From contig JAIEMJ010000045.1 in the NCBI GenBank assembly GCA_019752335.1, positions 1 to 64,000 of the forward strand: 64,000 bases of DNA, in the 5' to 3' direction. This document shows, in pieces, positions 13,519 through 22,416 of the stretch. Made by a program: the position numbers and the translations under genes. The stretch comes from Bryobacteraceae bacterium (GTDB lineage: Bacteria > Acidobacteriota > Terriglobia > Bryobacterales > Bryobacteraceae). How positions within the stretch are numbered: position 1 is the first letter of the stretch; each line of letters starts with the position of its first letter. The notes under the pieces are model-generated. The model was not told the DNA's origin. It ran no database searches and saw only the letters and a list, made by a program, of their open reading frames with translations.

Positions 13519-16500
13519 AACTCGAAGCGCAACGCTACTTGCATCGTCCGGTTATTCTTGGCGCGTGAGATGGTGCCCCCGCTGATAATATCCACTCGGT
13601 TTTCCGGCAGGTTGAAGTTCGGATGATTCGGTAAATTGAAACTCTCCATCCGGAACTGCAACGCGCGATTATCCTGAAAGCGGAAGCGACGCGATACCGA
13701 TGCGTTTAGGTTGAAGGTACCCGGGCCATCGAGAATGTTGCGGCCACTGCTGCCAAAGCGAAAAGAATTCAAGGGTACTAGGGGAAACACCCGCCGGTCA
13801 AACCATTGGTCTACTGACGGCTCCGGCAAAGTGCCTTTCCCAATCCGGTCCGGACGGCTGGCCTCCCCATTCGCGAAGTTGAAATTGGCTACTTTCGGCG
13901 TAAACGGGACGCCGGTATACATCGTCGTGGTTCCCGCCACCTGCCAATCCCGCAACACCAGATGCCGGCTGAGCATCGGCGACCAAATAAAGCTTGCGGC
14001 GAATGAATGGCCAATGTCGAAATCACTCCGCCCCCTCTCGCCCTTCAGGTTCTTCGCGTCCTGCGCGTTGCCGAAGTTATATTGAATCGTCCCGCCCGTA
14101 TTCGAGCTCTCGTCAATCGACTTGGCAAACGTATAAGTCGCTCGCACAAACAATTGCCGGTTGAAACGCCGCCGAATCGTCACCAGGCCAGAGTTATAAA
14201 TCGAGTTGGAGCCATCGCCAATGATATTGATTGAGCCGAAGGCCGGAAAGGGCCGGGGAAACACACCATTCGCCGCCCGGTAGTCGAGATCCCGGATCTG
14301 CTGATTGAAGTCGTAGCGGCGCTGCAGATGCGTCCCTTTCGAACCCGCATAGGCCACTTCAATCACCGAGTCTTTCGCGACTTCGTGCTCCAGAGTCAGA
14401 TTCCAGCTCTGTAAGTACTGACTCTGGATATTGCTGTCCTGTCCATTCGTCGTCGTAACCCCGCCCACATTGCGCCGGCTGGTGGGAAAAGGGTCCGATA
14501 GAGTCAGTGCCAAGGGATTGGTCGAGACGGCGTTGTAGGTCTCATTGATGGAGAACGGATACGTGTCGCTGTACTCATCCATGCGGTAAAGCGAACTGCT
14601 CCCGTAGAAGATTCCGTAGCCGCCGCGTACTACTGAATTCGGCCGTCCGAAGAGGCGCCAGGCAAAGCCAAAGCGGGGTGCGAAGTCGGTGTAGTCTGTC
14701 TTTCGCAAGGTGGCCGGCAGCCCCACGTTGGCGGCCATCGTGATGTACTGTGATAGCCCCGTCGCCTGGATGCGCTGGTCAAAGTCGTTAATCAGACCCT
14801 TGCCCGCGATCACGATCTTGCCCAGGCTCGGCACGAACATACTCCAGGCGCCGAACTTCTCTCTCGGCGGTTTCATCAATTCGTAGCGTAAGCCGAAATT
14901 CAAGGTCAGATTCGACGAGACCTTGAAGTCGTCCTGCACGAATCCCGAATAGTTCGAGATCAAATGATAAGGCCCGGCCGCATCCAGTTGGCGACGGGTT
15001 GATTGCGGAAACCCTAGCACTAGGTCCGCCATCGGTTCACCCGTAAATCTTCCCAGGAAAGTCACGCGTCCCCGCGTGTCGCCGAAACTGCGCGAGAAAT
15101 ACTGCATGCGGAGAAAATCGCCGCCGAACTTGACGTTGTGCTTGCCTTTTACCCAGGTCATGGTGCCCGCGTACTGGTAGTTATTGAACGACCAGAGCTT
15201 CGGCACGTCGTAGGCCGGCCCCAGAGAGATATAACCGCTGGCGTCGATTTGCGGCAAGCCCCGCGCCACGGGATTCGTGGTGCCGCCCAGAAACCCGGAG
15301 GCCGCGCCCCAATCCTGTTCGCCGCTTAAGGGCCATACCTGCGCGTTAGTTTTCCGGGAGAAGTTCGCCGACACTTCGAGGAACATCGTCGGCGTAACGC
15401 TCCGCAGATAGCGTACATAGCTGAGTAAGTCCAGCGTCTGATTACTCAGGCCGAAGACCGACAACGGCGACCGGCCATTCACCACGGGATCAAACACCCG
15501 GTTGGGCCGCCAGAACGTGCTGAAGGTCACTCGATCTTTCGGCGTAAACGCCTGGTCTACTTTAATGCCGAAATTGTTGTAACTGGAAGTGCCGTTGCCT
15601 TGCGCAATGAAGTTATTCGGACCTATCAGGTTCGGCGCGGGAAAATAGGCGGCTAACTTAAGGGCAACCGGATCCAGCCGGGAGAGCGGGATCTGGTTAT
15701 TCGGAAAAGGAGCCCGGGCCAGCGGGTCCGTAATTCTCAGCGGCCGGCCAAACGCATCCGCCGCCCGGGTGAAGTCGCCGCGCAGCATCGCTGGATCCGG
15801 CACGATGCCACGCTGCGTCTTGCCGTCGACCAACCGTAAGGACTCCCAGGTAAACAGGAAAAACGTCCGGTTTTTTCCGTTGTACAGCTTCGGAATCCGC
15901 AGCGGACCCGTCACCGTCGCGCCGAATTGATTCCGCCGCAGCTTCGCCTTGCGCACATCGAAATACCCGGTGGCGTCCAACGCGTCATTGCGCAGGAACT
16001 CGTACAGCGAGCCACGAAACTTGTTTGATCCACTCTTCGTCACCGCCGTGAGCACGCCGCCGGCGTAGCGCCCGTACTCCGCGGCGAACCCCGACGTAAT
16101 CATCTTGAACTCTTGAATGCCTTCGATCGGCGGATTGATCACCGCCCCGGTATTGCGCCGCTGCGTATTGTTCATGCCGTCCAACACGAAGCCCGTATTG
16201 TCGGCCCGCCCGCCATTCACGGCGAAGGACCCATCGCCGCCATCGCCTTTGGGAATTACGCCGCCGGTCAGCAACGCCAGGTCGGCAAAGTTGCGCCCGT
16301 CCAACGGAATCTCCGCAATCTCCGCCGCCGTGATGGTTTGCCCGCGCGTGCCATTGTCCGTATTCAACACGGGCGGCGCCTCCGTCACCGTGACGCTCTC
16401 CGCCGTCGATCCTACTTCCATCCGGATATCGAGCCGCAAGCCCTGATCCAAGGCCAGCGAGAAGGCCGCCTGTTTGTGTGTGCGAAAGCCCTCGCTCTTG

Positions 16501-16724
16501 GCCTCGAGCTCATAGCGCCCCGGCGTGAGATACAGAATGGTAAAGTCGCCGCTTTCTCCGGACGTTACGCTTTGGCCCTGGTTCGTCCCCAGGTTCGTAA
16601 TCGTCACCGCCACGCCCGGAATCACCGCGCCGGTACCATCGGTTATCCGGCCCGCTACACGCGCTGATGCCGTCTGGCTCCAGGCCGTCCCTGCCACCAG
16701 ACAAAAAATCACCAAAGCTCGCAT
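13515..16724 (-). CDS. TonB-dependent receptor with carboxypeptidase-regulatory domain (Oar-like)
   Basis: A 1069-residue outer-membrane receptor. Signal peptide 1-17 (TAWSQ) precedes a CarboxypepD_reg domain (about 22-105, GRITDGTGAVIPGVAVTI). A plug follows at about 115-235 (RGQTITAAEIAEIPLDGRNF, then GFAAEYGRYAGGVLTAVTKSG), then a long barrel ending in aromatic-rich strands with final Phe (VALRFEF). The IPLDGRNF and AEYGRYAGG blocks are hallmarks of the large Acidobacteriota Oar-like family. Substrate unknown. It is presumably monocistronic: the next minus gene upstream ends 22 nt away. A TAAACT -10-like hexamer (16733-16738, minus) ends 8 nt before the ATG. Confidence 0.9.
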   Translation of the reverse strand: MRALVIFCLVAGTAWSQTASARVAGRITDGTGAVIPGVAVTITNLGTNQGQSVTSGESGDFTILYLTPGRYELEAKSEGFRTHKQAAFSLALDQGLRLDIRMEVGSTAESVTVTEAPPVLNTDNGTRGQTITAAEIAEIPLDGRNFADLALLTGGVIPKGDGGDGSFAVNGGRADNTGFVLDGMNNTQRRNTGAVINPPIEGIQEFKMITSGFAAEYGRYAGGVLTAVTKSGSNKFRGSLYEFLRNDALDATGYFDVRKAKLRRNQFGATVTGPLRIPKLYNGKNRTFFLFTWESLRLVDGKTQRGIVPDPAMLRGDFTRAADAFGRPLRITDPLARAPFPNNQIPLSRLDPVALKLAAYFPAPNLIGPNNFIAQGNGTSSYNNFGIKVDQAFTPKDRVTFSTFWRPNRVFDPVVNGRSPLSVFGLSNQTLDLLSYVRYLRSVTPTMFLEVSANFSRKTNAQVWPLSGEQDWGAASGFLGGTTNPVARGLPQIDASGYISLGPAYDVPKLWSFNNYQYAGTMTWVKGKHNVKFGGDFLRMQYFSRSFGDTRGRVTFLGRFTGEPMADLVLGFPQSTRRQLDAAGPYHLISNYSGFVQDDFKVSSNLTLNFGLRYELMKPPREKFGAWSMFVPSLGKIVIAGKGLINDFDQRIQATGLSQYITMAANVGLPATLRKTDYTDFAPRFGFAWRLFGRPNSVVRGGYGIFYGSSSLYRMDEYSDTYPFSINETYNAVSTNPLALTLSDPFPTSRRNVGGVTTTNGQDSNIQSQYLQSWNLTLEHEVAKDSVIEVAYAGSKGTHLQRRYDFNQQIRDLDYRAANGVFPRPFPAFGSINIIGDGSNSIYNSGLVTIRRRFNRQLFVRATYTFAKSIDESSNTGGTIQYNFGNAQDAKNLKGERGRSDFDIGHSFAASFIWSPMLSRHLVLRDWQVAGTTTMYTGVPFTPKVANFNFANGEASRPDRIGKGTLPEPSVDQWFDRRVFPLVPLNSFRFGSSGRNILDGPGTFNLNASVSRRFRFQDNRALQFRMESFNLPNHPNFNLPENRVDIISGGTISRAKNNRTMQVALRFEF

Positions 16725-16746
16725 GACTGACGAGTTTATCGCATCC

Positions 16747-17616
16747 TCAAAACTCCGGCGCCCGGCCCGTCCAGCAGGGGGGCGCGCGCAAACCCAGCAG
16801 TTTCAAAATGCCGGGCGCGATATCGATGTTCCCCAACGGCCGCGCGAAGACCTTTCCCTTAGCTACACCTGGACCCGCGAAAAGAATAGGTACTTCTATT
16901 TCCGTCTTCGATAGCCCACCGTGCTTCTTGCCTACCCCACCATGGTCCGCCGTCAACACCACCAAAGTGTTCGCCGGATCGATCGCATCCAACACCGTGC
17001 CGACGTAGCCATCCATATCGGCGACGGCTTGGGCATACTCCTTGGTTTCCCAGCCCATGTCGTGCCCCGCGTGATCCACGTCGTCGAAATGCACCAGCAA
17101 CAACCGCGGCCGCTCCTTCTGCCAGTACCGCGCTGCCTCCTCCGCGGTCGCCCTGGATCCCTTCGGGTGACTCACGTAGTCCGCTGCACCGCGCTCGATC
17201 AGCCGGGCGAATCCGGCCCAATCATGCACCACACCGATCTTGGCCTTCGGCAATTGTTGCCGCACCGCACCCACAATGGTGGGAAAGATCTCCTCCGTTC
17301 CCTGGCAACTCGGCGGTATCTCGCGCTTGTCGCGTTCCCACTCATTGGAAGTGATGCCGTGCCGCTCCGGACCCGCGCCCATCAGGATGGAGGCCCAGTT
17401 CGGGCTGCTCACCGTGGGTATGACGCCTCGCCCCGCCGGGCTCCAACTACCCCGCGCCACCAAACCCGCAATCCGCGGCGCTCGTCCCGCCCGCAGCGCC
17501 GCGCTCAGGCCGGCGGACCCTAAGCCGTCGATTCCAATCAAGACCACGTAGCGCGGCTTGGGCGCTGGGCACACGAACCCCGCCGTCAGCAGCATGGTCA
17601 CGAAAAGTCTTTTCAC
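16747..17616 (-). CDS. Secreted alkaline-phosphatase-superfamily protein (nucleotide pyrophosphatase/phosphodiesterase-like)
   Basis: A 289-residue protein with signal peptide (VKRLFVTMLLTAGFVCP). It has metal-binding IGIDGLG at the N-terminus, a nucleophile region with VSSPNWASILMGAGPERHG (Ser in the Thr/Ser position), HFDDVDHAGHDMG in the middle and LTADHGGVGKKHGG near the end. This set of Asp/His ligands is that of type I phosphodiesterase/nucleotide pyrophosphatases and related phosphatases. It should cleave phosphodiester or phosphomonoester bonds outside the cytoplasm. The reading frame stays open further upstream, but GTG at 17616 is chosen because it gives a normal signal peptide and does not run into the divergent kinase gene. 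Confidence 0.83.
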   Translation of the reverse strand: MKRLFVTMLLTAGFVCPAPKPRYVVLIGIDGLGSAGLSAALRAGRAPRIAGLVARGSWSPAGRGVIPTVSSPNWASILMGAGPERHGITSNEWERDKREIPPSCQGTEEIFPTIVGAVRQQLPKAKIGVVHDWAGFARLIERGAADYVSHPKGSRATAEEAARYWQKERPRLLLVHFDDVDHAGHDMGWETKEYAQAVADMDGYVGTVLDAIDPANTLVVLTADHGGVGKKHGGLSKTEIEVPILFAGPGVAKGKVFARPLGNIDIAPGILKLLGLRAPPCWTGRAPEF

Positions 17617-17654
17617 GATCCCCAGTTTCTCACCAATGGGCCCTCCTGCGGCGC

Positions 17655-17660
17655 TAAGAT
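17655..17660 (+). promoter_or_regulatory. Candidate -10 element (TAAGAT) for the PAS kinase gene
   Basis: TAAGAT ends 6 nt before the TTG start at 17667 in a 50-bp divergent gap. No Shine-Dalgarno is seen, which fits a leaderless message. Confidence 0.35.
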
Positions 17661-17666
17661 AAGCTC

Positions 17667-19100
17667 TTGGCTCCCGTTGCCCCCAATCTAGATGAAGAGC
17701 GCTTCCGCCAACTGCTGGACGCCGCTCCCGACGCGATCTTCGAAGTAGATCCAAGGGGAGGGATCGTCTTCTTGAACGGAGCCGCCGAACGTTGTTTTGG
17801 CTACTCCCGTGCCGAGCTGTTGGGCCAGCCGGTGGAGATTCTGGTGCCTGAAGCGGCGCGCGCCGCACACACCGCCCAACGCGCAGGCTACCAGCGCGAA
17901 CCGGCCGTTCGTCCCATGGGAATGGGACTCGAACTTCGGGCGCAACGTAAGGATGGGTCCTCCTTTCCGGTCGAGATCAGCCTCAGCCCGGTCCAGTATG
18001 CTGACCGTCGTCATGTCACCGCCATCGTCCGCGACGTTTCGGACCGCCGTCGTCTGCAGGAAACCCACGCCGCTGAACTTGCCGCTACCAATGCCGCCCT
18101 GGAGTTGCGCAACCAGGAGATTGAACGAGCCAATCGTCTGAAGAGTGAGTTTCTGGCCAGCATGAGTCACGAACTGCGCACGCCCCTGCACACGATTATT
18201 GGCTTCTCTGAGTTGCTCGGCGAAGGTCTGGATGGCGAGCTCAACGCCACCCAGCGCCGCTTTGTCGAGCACATTCACCGGGATTCCTTGCACTTACTCG
18301 AGTTAATCAACGATATTCTCGACTTAAGCAAGATCGAAGCCGGCCGTCTGGAACTCACCTGCGCGCCGGTGCCACTCGAAGGCGCCTTACAGGAAGTGCT
18401 CGCCACCATTCGGCCCCAAGCTGCCGCGAAGTCGCAACGGCTGCGGGTCGATGCCCCGGGTGAAATGACTCTCGAAGCGGACCGTGTGCGCTTCAAGGAG
18501 ATTCTTTACAACTTACTCAGCAACGCCGTAAAGTTTACGCCAGAGGGGGGATCGATTCGTATCAGCTTGGCTCCCGCAGGCGAATTCGCGGCGATCTCCG
18601 TGGAGGACACCGGCATCGGCATCGCCCCGGAATCTCAGTCCATCGTCTTCGACGCTTTCCGCCAAGTGGGCTCCACTACGAAGGGTATCCGCGAGGGCAC
18701 GGGCTTGGGCTTGTCCATTACTCGCTCCCTTGTCGAACAACATGGTGGCCGGCTCTCGCTCACCAGCGAACCAGGCCGGGGAAGCTGTTTTCGCTTTACG
18801 ATTCCCTTAATTCAAGAGCAACGCGCGTCCCGGCCCCGGCCGCTGCTGTTGATTGTGCAGGAGCAACGGCCGGCCTCTGGCGCCTTGGCGCTAGCCGGCT
18901 ATGACTTCGCCTTCGCCTCTCAACTCCGCGATGCGGCGTCGCTCGCCCAGCGCCTTTCCCCCGATGCGGTGCTGTTAGGGCCAGGCATGGCCAAGGCGGA
19001 GCAGCGGCTGCGCGAGCAGGGCTTCGCGGGGAGAATCCTGGAGATTCCCGCGTCGCCAAATGCGGCGGCCTTATTGACCATGTTGGCTGGAGAATCCTGA
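17667..19100 (+). CDS. PAS-domain sensor histidine kinase with degenerate C-terminal receiver
   Basis: A 477-residue cytosolic kinase. The PAS domain (about 8-125) starts RFRQLLDAAPDAIFEVD and ends in a typical VRDVSDRRRLQE PAC. A short coiled coil follows, then HisKA with phospho-acceptor His168 (FLASMSHELRTPLH), and HATPase (about 280-395) with NLLSNAVKF, VEDTGIGI and GTGLGLSI. The last 90 residues look like a receiver fold that has lost both the acidic pair and the phospho-acceptor Asp. TTG start. It is followed with overlaps by a receiver protein and an NtrC-type regulator, so the three form one signalling module, probably governing the respiratory genes downstream. Confidence 0.9.
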   Translation: MAPVAPNLDEERFRQLLDAAPDAIFEVDPRGGIVFLNGAAERCFGYSRAELLGQPVEILVPEAARAAHTAQRAGYQREPAVRPMGMGLELRAQRKDGSSFPVEISLSPVQYADRRHVTAIVRDVSDRRRLQETHAAELAATNAALELRNQEIERANRLKSEFLASMSHELRTPLHTIIGFSELLGEGLDGELNATQRRFVEHIHRDSLHLLELINDILDLSKIEAGRLELTCAPVPLEGALQEVLATIRPQAAAKSQRLRVDAPGEMTLEADRVRFKEILYNLLSNAVKFTPEGGSIRISLAPAGEFAAISVEDTGIGIAPESQSIVFDAFRQVGSTTKGIREGTGLGLSITRSLVEQHGGRLSLTSEPGRGSCFRFTIPLIQEQRASRPRPLLLIVQEQRPASGALALAGYDFAFASQLRDAASLAQRLSPDAVLLGPGMAKAEQRLREQGFAGRILEIPASPNAAALLTMLAGES

Positions 19101-19465
19101 TGAGTACGATTCTAATCGCCGAGGACCGCGACGCCAGCCGGGAGTTACTCCGTACGGTCTTAGTCGCGGAAGGTTACCATGTGGTGGAGGCTGCGGACGG
19201 GAAACAGGCCCTCGTACAGGCCAATGCTTCCCCTCCAGATCTGTTTTTGCTCGACTTACAAATGCCCGAGCTGGATGGTTTCGGTCTTGCCCAGACCTTG
19301 CGCCAGGACTCGCGCTTTGCCCACACGCCGATCATCGCCTTGACCGCGAGCGCCATGCGCGGGGACCGCGAGAAGGCCTTGGCGCATGGTTTTTCCGCCT
19401 ATCTCACCAAACCCATCCGCTTGCCTGCCTTGCGTGAGGAGGTTCGTAAATGGCTACCCCGGTAG
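19100..19465 (+). CDS. Single-domain response regulator
   Basis: A 121-residue CheY-like receiver. It shows the acidic pocket (IAEDRDA), phospho-acceptor Asp52 in LLDLQMPELDG, the Thr switch in ALTASAM and the conserved Lys in LTKPIR. There is no output domain, as in DivK/CheY-type shuttle proteins. Its ATG overlaps the kinase stop by one base (TGATG) and its 3' end overlaps the NtrC-type gene by 16 nt, so it is translated as part of the operon. It may relay phosphate or act as a sink for the kinase. Confidence 0.92.
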   Translation: MSTILIAEDRDASRELLRTVLVAEGYHVVEAADGKQALVQANASPPDLFLLDLQMPELDGFGLAQTLRQDSRFAHTPIIALTASAMRGDREKALAHGFSAYLTKPIRLPALREEVRKWLPR

Positions 19466-20775
19466 CAGGTATTCTCATCGTCGACGATCATCCCGCTAGC
19501 TTGGAGTTACTGGCCGCGGCTCTTCGTCCCACGGGTGTGACGATTCATGCCACGACGGATCCGGAAGAAGCGTTGCGCCTCTTGCACTTACACCGGCCCA
19601 GAATCGTCCTCACCGATTTGGTGATGCCTAAGCTTTCCGGCATCGACTTGCTCGAGCAGATTATTGCCTTCGATCCCACGATTGACGTCGTGCTCATGAC
19701 TGCGTACTACACCACCGAGACCGCCGTGGAGGCCATCAAGAAAGGCGCCGCTGACTATCTCAATAAGCCGGTTTCGCTCAAGGCGCTCCGGGAGCGCGTT
19801 CAGCGCTTGCTCGCTGATTTGCAGCGTGCCCCGGCCGCGGGCGAAGCTTTTCATGGCCTGGTGGGTCGCGGTGCGCGCATGGCGGAGTTGTTTACCCGCC
19901 TGCAACGCATCGCCCCGCATTACCGGACGATGCTGATTAGCGGCGCCACGGGAACCGGCAAAGACCTGGTGGCCCGCGCTTTGCATGATCTCAGCCCGGC
20001 CGCCCAGGGCCAGTACGTCGTACTCAATTGCTCCGCCGTGGTGGAGACTCTCTTCGAGAGCGAGCTCTTCGGACACGTGCGTGGCGCCTTCACCGGCGCC
20101 ACCGCCGACAAGGTGGGCCTCTTTGAGCATGCGCATGGCGGGACGCTCTTTCTCGACGAGATCGGCGACATGCCCCTGGCCACTCAGGCAAAGTTACTCC
20201 GGGTGCTACAAAATCAGGAAGTGCTGCGCGTCGGTTCGCTCACGCCCCGCAAGGTGAATGTCCGTGTCATTGCCGCCACCAATATCGACCTGCGGGAAGC
20301 CGTCGCGGGGGGACGTTTTCGCGAGGACCTCTTCTACCGTCTGACGATGTTCGAACTGCGCGTGCCTTCTCTTTCCGAAAGACCCGAGGATCTGTTGCCC
20401 CTGGCCCAGCATTTCCTGCAAAAATTCGCCAAGGAATACGGCAAGGCGATTACGGGCTTTACGCCACGGGCCCGGCTGGCCATCGCCGCGCACTCCTGGC
20501 CGGGCAACGTGCGCGAACTCGAAAATGCGATCGGTCACGCCTGCATCATGAGTACCACGTCGCTGGTCGATGCCCCGGACCTGCCGCCGCACACTCTGGC
20601 GCAACCCATCTCGGCAACCGAGGCCCCCGCCGACCATCCTCTGGACCGTCAAGAGCGCCTGCTGCTGGAGCAGGCCCTCGCCGCCGCGAACGGCAATCAA
20701 TCCCGCGCCGCGCAAAGTCTGAATATTGGCCGTGATGCCCTTCGCTACAAGATGAAGAAGCACGGTTTACTCTAG
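19450..20775 (+). CDS. NtrC-family sigma54-dependent response regulator
   Basis: A 441-residue transcription activator. Receiver 1-120 has phospho-acceptor Asp56 (LTDLVMPK) and Lys106 in NKPVS. The AAA+ domain (about 138-370) has Walker A GATGTGKD at 165-172, GAFTGA at 212-217 (the sigma54-contacting loop), Walker B LFLDEIGD, and the arginine-finger region FREDLFYRL. The C-terminal Fis-type HTH (about 400-441) has NQSRAAQSLNIGRDALRYKM. All residues for phosphorylation-controlled sigma54 activation are present. ATG at 19450 is preceded by GAGGAGG. The most likely cognate kinase is the PAS kinase two genes upstream. Confidence 0.94.
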   Translation: MATPVAGILIVDDHPASLELLAAALRPTGVTIHATTDPEEALRLLHLHRPRIVLTDLVMPKLSGIDLLEQIIAFDPTIDVVLMTAYYTTETAVEAIKKGAADYLNKPVSLKALRERVQRLLADLQRAPAAGEAFHGLVGRGARMAELFTRLQRIAPHYRTMLISGATGTGKDLVARALHDLSPAAQGQYVVLNCSAVVETLFESELFGHVRGAFTGATADKVGLFEHAHGGTLFLDEIGDMPLATQAKLLRVLQNQEVLRVGSLTPRKVNVRVIAATNIDLREAVAGGRFREDLFYRLTMFELRVPSLSERPEDLLPLAQHFLQKFAKEYGKAITGFTPRARLAIAAHSWPGNVRELENAIGHACIMSTTSLVDAPDLPPHTLAQPISATEAPADHPLDRQERLLLEQALAAANGNQSRAAQSLNIGRDALRYKMKKHGLL

Positions 20776-20886
20776 GCTTGCGCGGTTCTGCGCGTGGCCT
20801 GCGCGAATTGGCGCAGGTTCACCTCTCCCACTTGCCGATTTGCGGGAGATCGGGCTTTGGCCCTCGGCGTGCTTACCTTCAGCCGC

Positions 20887-21345
20887 ATGACCGTAGAGCA
20901 TCTTGTTACGCGCAATGTAGCCACTGTTGACTCTGCCGCCACGGTCGTGGCCGCGGCCAGGGAAATGCGCAATCGTCACGCCGGGGCCCTCGTCGTCACT
21001 CAGTCGCAAGGAGCCGCCACCCGGCCCGTCGGCGTGATCACGGACCGGGACCTCGTCGTTAGCGTCCTCGCCATGGACTTGTCACCCGGTTTGCTTACCG
21101 CGGGCGATGTGATGAGCGCCCATCCGTTCACCGTCCGCCTGGACGAAGACGCCGACGCCGTCATCCGCCGCATGCGCGGCTTGGGGATTCGGCGCGCCCC
21201 CGTGGTCGATGCGGCGGGCGAACTTCGCGGACTCTTCGGCATCGACGACTATTTGGAGCACCTGGCCAATGGTCTGCGCGAGGTTTCGATTCTCATCGCC
21301 CAGGAGCGGCGCGAAGAAGAAAAGTCCCGTCTGGCCATTTCGTGA
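20887..21345 (+). CDS. Tandem CBS-domain protein
   Basis: A 152-residue protein consisting of two CBS motifs (about 6-62 and 73-130), each with the T-V-x-x-A-A pattern and the strands GVITDRDLV and GLFGIDDYL. Such stand-alone CBS pairs bind adenine nucleotides and act as energy or redox sensors. ATG at 20887 is preferred to an upstream frame start at 20794, since the extra 31 residues are not CBS-like. It is followed 19 nt later by the UspA gene; CBS plus UspA next to a cbb3 oxidase suggests adjustment to low oxygen or energy stress. Confidence 0.85.
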   Translation: MTVEHLVTRNVATVDSAATVVAAAREMRNRHAGALVVTQSQGAATRPVGVITDRDLVVSVLAMDLSPGLLTAGDVMSAHPFTVRLDEDADAVIRRMRGLGIRRAPVVDAAGELRGLFGIDDYLEHLANGLREVSILIAQERREEEKSRLAIS

Positions 21346-21364
21346 AACTTTAGGAGTATTTAAC

Positions 21365-22216
21365 ATGTTACCTTTCCGACGCATTCTGTTCCCCGTGGAC
21401 CACTCAGAGGCCTGTAAGTCCATCGTCCCTTCGGTCAAGCAAATGGCCGCCCACTATGGCAGCGAAATCACTCTCCTGCATGCCTGCCCCTGGCCCATCG
21501 CTTTTTATGGCGAGACGATCCCTGCCGGTTACATTGTCCCCGAAGTAATGCAGGCTGCGGAGACCGAACGTCTGAATCAATTCGCCGCCGATATGTTTCC
21601 GGGCCAAACGGTCCGGCGCGTCGTGGTCGTCGATGATCCCTTGCTCGCCATCCGGCAGGAGGTGGAGCGCGAAGGAACTGACCTGATCATGATGCCCACT
21701 CGCGGCCACGGTGTGGTGCGCCGTCTGCTGCTGGGTTCGGTAACGGCCAAGGTTCTCCATGACCTGAGTTGCCCCGTCTGGACGGCCACCCCCGCCGGTC
21801 TTACCGGCCAGCCCTACCGTTCGATCCTTTGCGCCGTGAGCCTCGGCGAGGAGTCACCCGGAATCGTCCGGGCCGCCGCCGCCATCGCCAAATCCTTTGG
21901 TGCTCAACTCTCCCTGTTGCACGTGGTCGCGTCGCAGTTGCCCATCCCCGAGGTGGATTACGGACCGTACCTCACCCAACTCATGGACAACGCGCAGGCC
22001 CGTCTGGAGGATCTCAAACGTGAACTCGACCTTCCCGCGGCTTCTCTTACCGTCATGGAGGGCAATCTCACGACGAGCCTGCGGGAAGAGATTGAACGGC
22101 GGTCAGCGGACTTAGTCATCACCGGACGCGGCCATGACCAGGACCCGGTAGGCCGCCTCTGGTCTCACCTGTACGACATCGTCCGTGAGTCGTCCTGTCC
22201 GGTATTAAGCATTTAG
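21365..22216 (+). CDS. Tandem-domain universal stress protein (UspA family)
   Basis: A 283-residue cytosolic protein made of two Usp domains (about 1-145 and 150-283). Domain 1 keeps the ATP-binding pattern (MMPTRGHGVVRRLLLGS, i.e. G-2x-G-9x-G-S). Domain 2 has a degenerate version (ITGRGHDQDPVGRLWSH), so probably only one half binds nucleotide. ATG at 21365 has AGGAG upstream. The position between a CBS protein and the ccoS gene fits an oxygen-limitation or starvation regulon. Confidence 0.9.
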   Translation: MLPFRRILFPVDHSEACKSIVPSVKQMAAHYGSEITLLHACPWPIAFYGETIPAGYIVPEVMQAAETERLNQFAADMFPGQTVRRVVVVDDPLLAIRQEVEREGTDLIMMPTRGHGVVRRLLLGSVTAKVLHDLSCPVWTATPAGLTGQPYRSILCAVSLGEESPGIVRAAAAIAKSFGAQLSLLHVVASQLPIPEVDYGPYLTQLMDNAQARLEDLKRELDLPAASLTVMEGNLTTSLREEIERRSADLVITGRGHDQDPVGRLWSHLYDIVRESSCPVLSI

Positions 22217-22230
22217 AAAGGAGCTACTTC

Positions 22231-22416
22231 GTGTTGGGAGTCTTTATGTTTATTTGGTCGTTCGCGCTCATCAGCGGGATCACCATGGTGTGGCTACTTG
22301 CCTGGGCCATTCGCCGGGGCGAGTTTCAGAATATGCGCGAAGGCGCGCGGATGATCTTTGACGATCAGGAGCCGGCAGGTTTGGTGACGGATCACTTCCC
22401 GGGAGAGCCACGATGA
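22231..22416 (+). CDS. ccoS: cbb3 oxidase maturation protein CcoS
   Basis: A 61-residue inner-membrane peptide with one transmembrane helix (about 3-27) followed by AIRRGEFQNMREGARMIFDD, the CcoS signature in which a short helix is followed by a cluster of acidic residues. CcoS is needed for cofactor insertion into cbb3 oxidase. GTG start with a strong AAAGGAG site. Its stop overlaps the ccoN start (ATGA). Placing ccoS first in the operon, ahead of ccoN, is the reverse of the usual proteobacterial order where it follows ccoI. Confidence 0.86.
   Translation: MLGVFMFIWSFALISGITMVWLLAWAIRRGEFQNMREGARMIFDDQEPAGLVTDHFPGEPR

Noticed and set aside
20857-20874. Possible sigma54 promoter (TTGGCC with GC twelve bases on) before the CBS gene
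   Set aside because: GG and GC are at the right spacing, but the central bases do not match, and the predicted start would fall only 3-4 nt before the ATG. Not strong enough to list as a feature.
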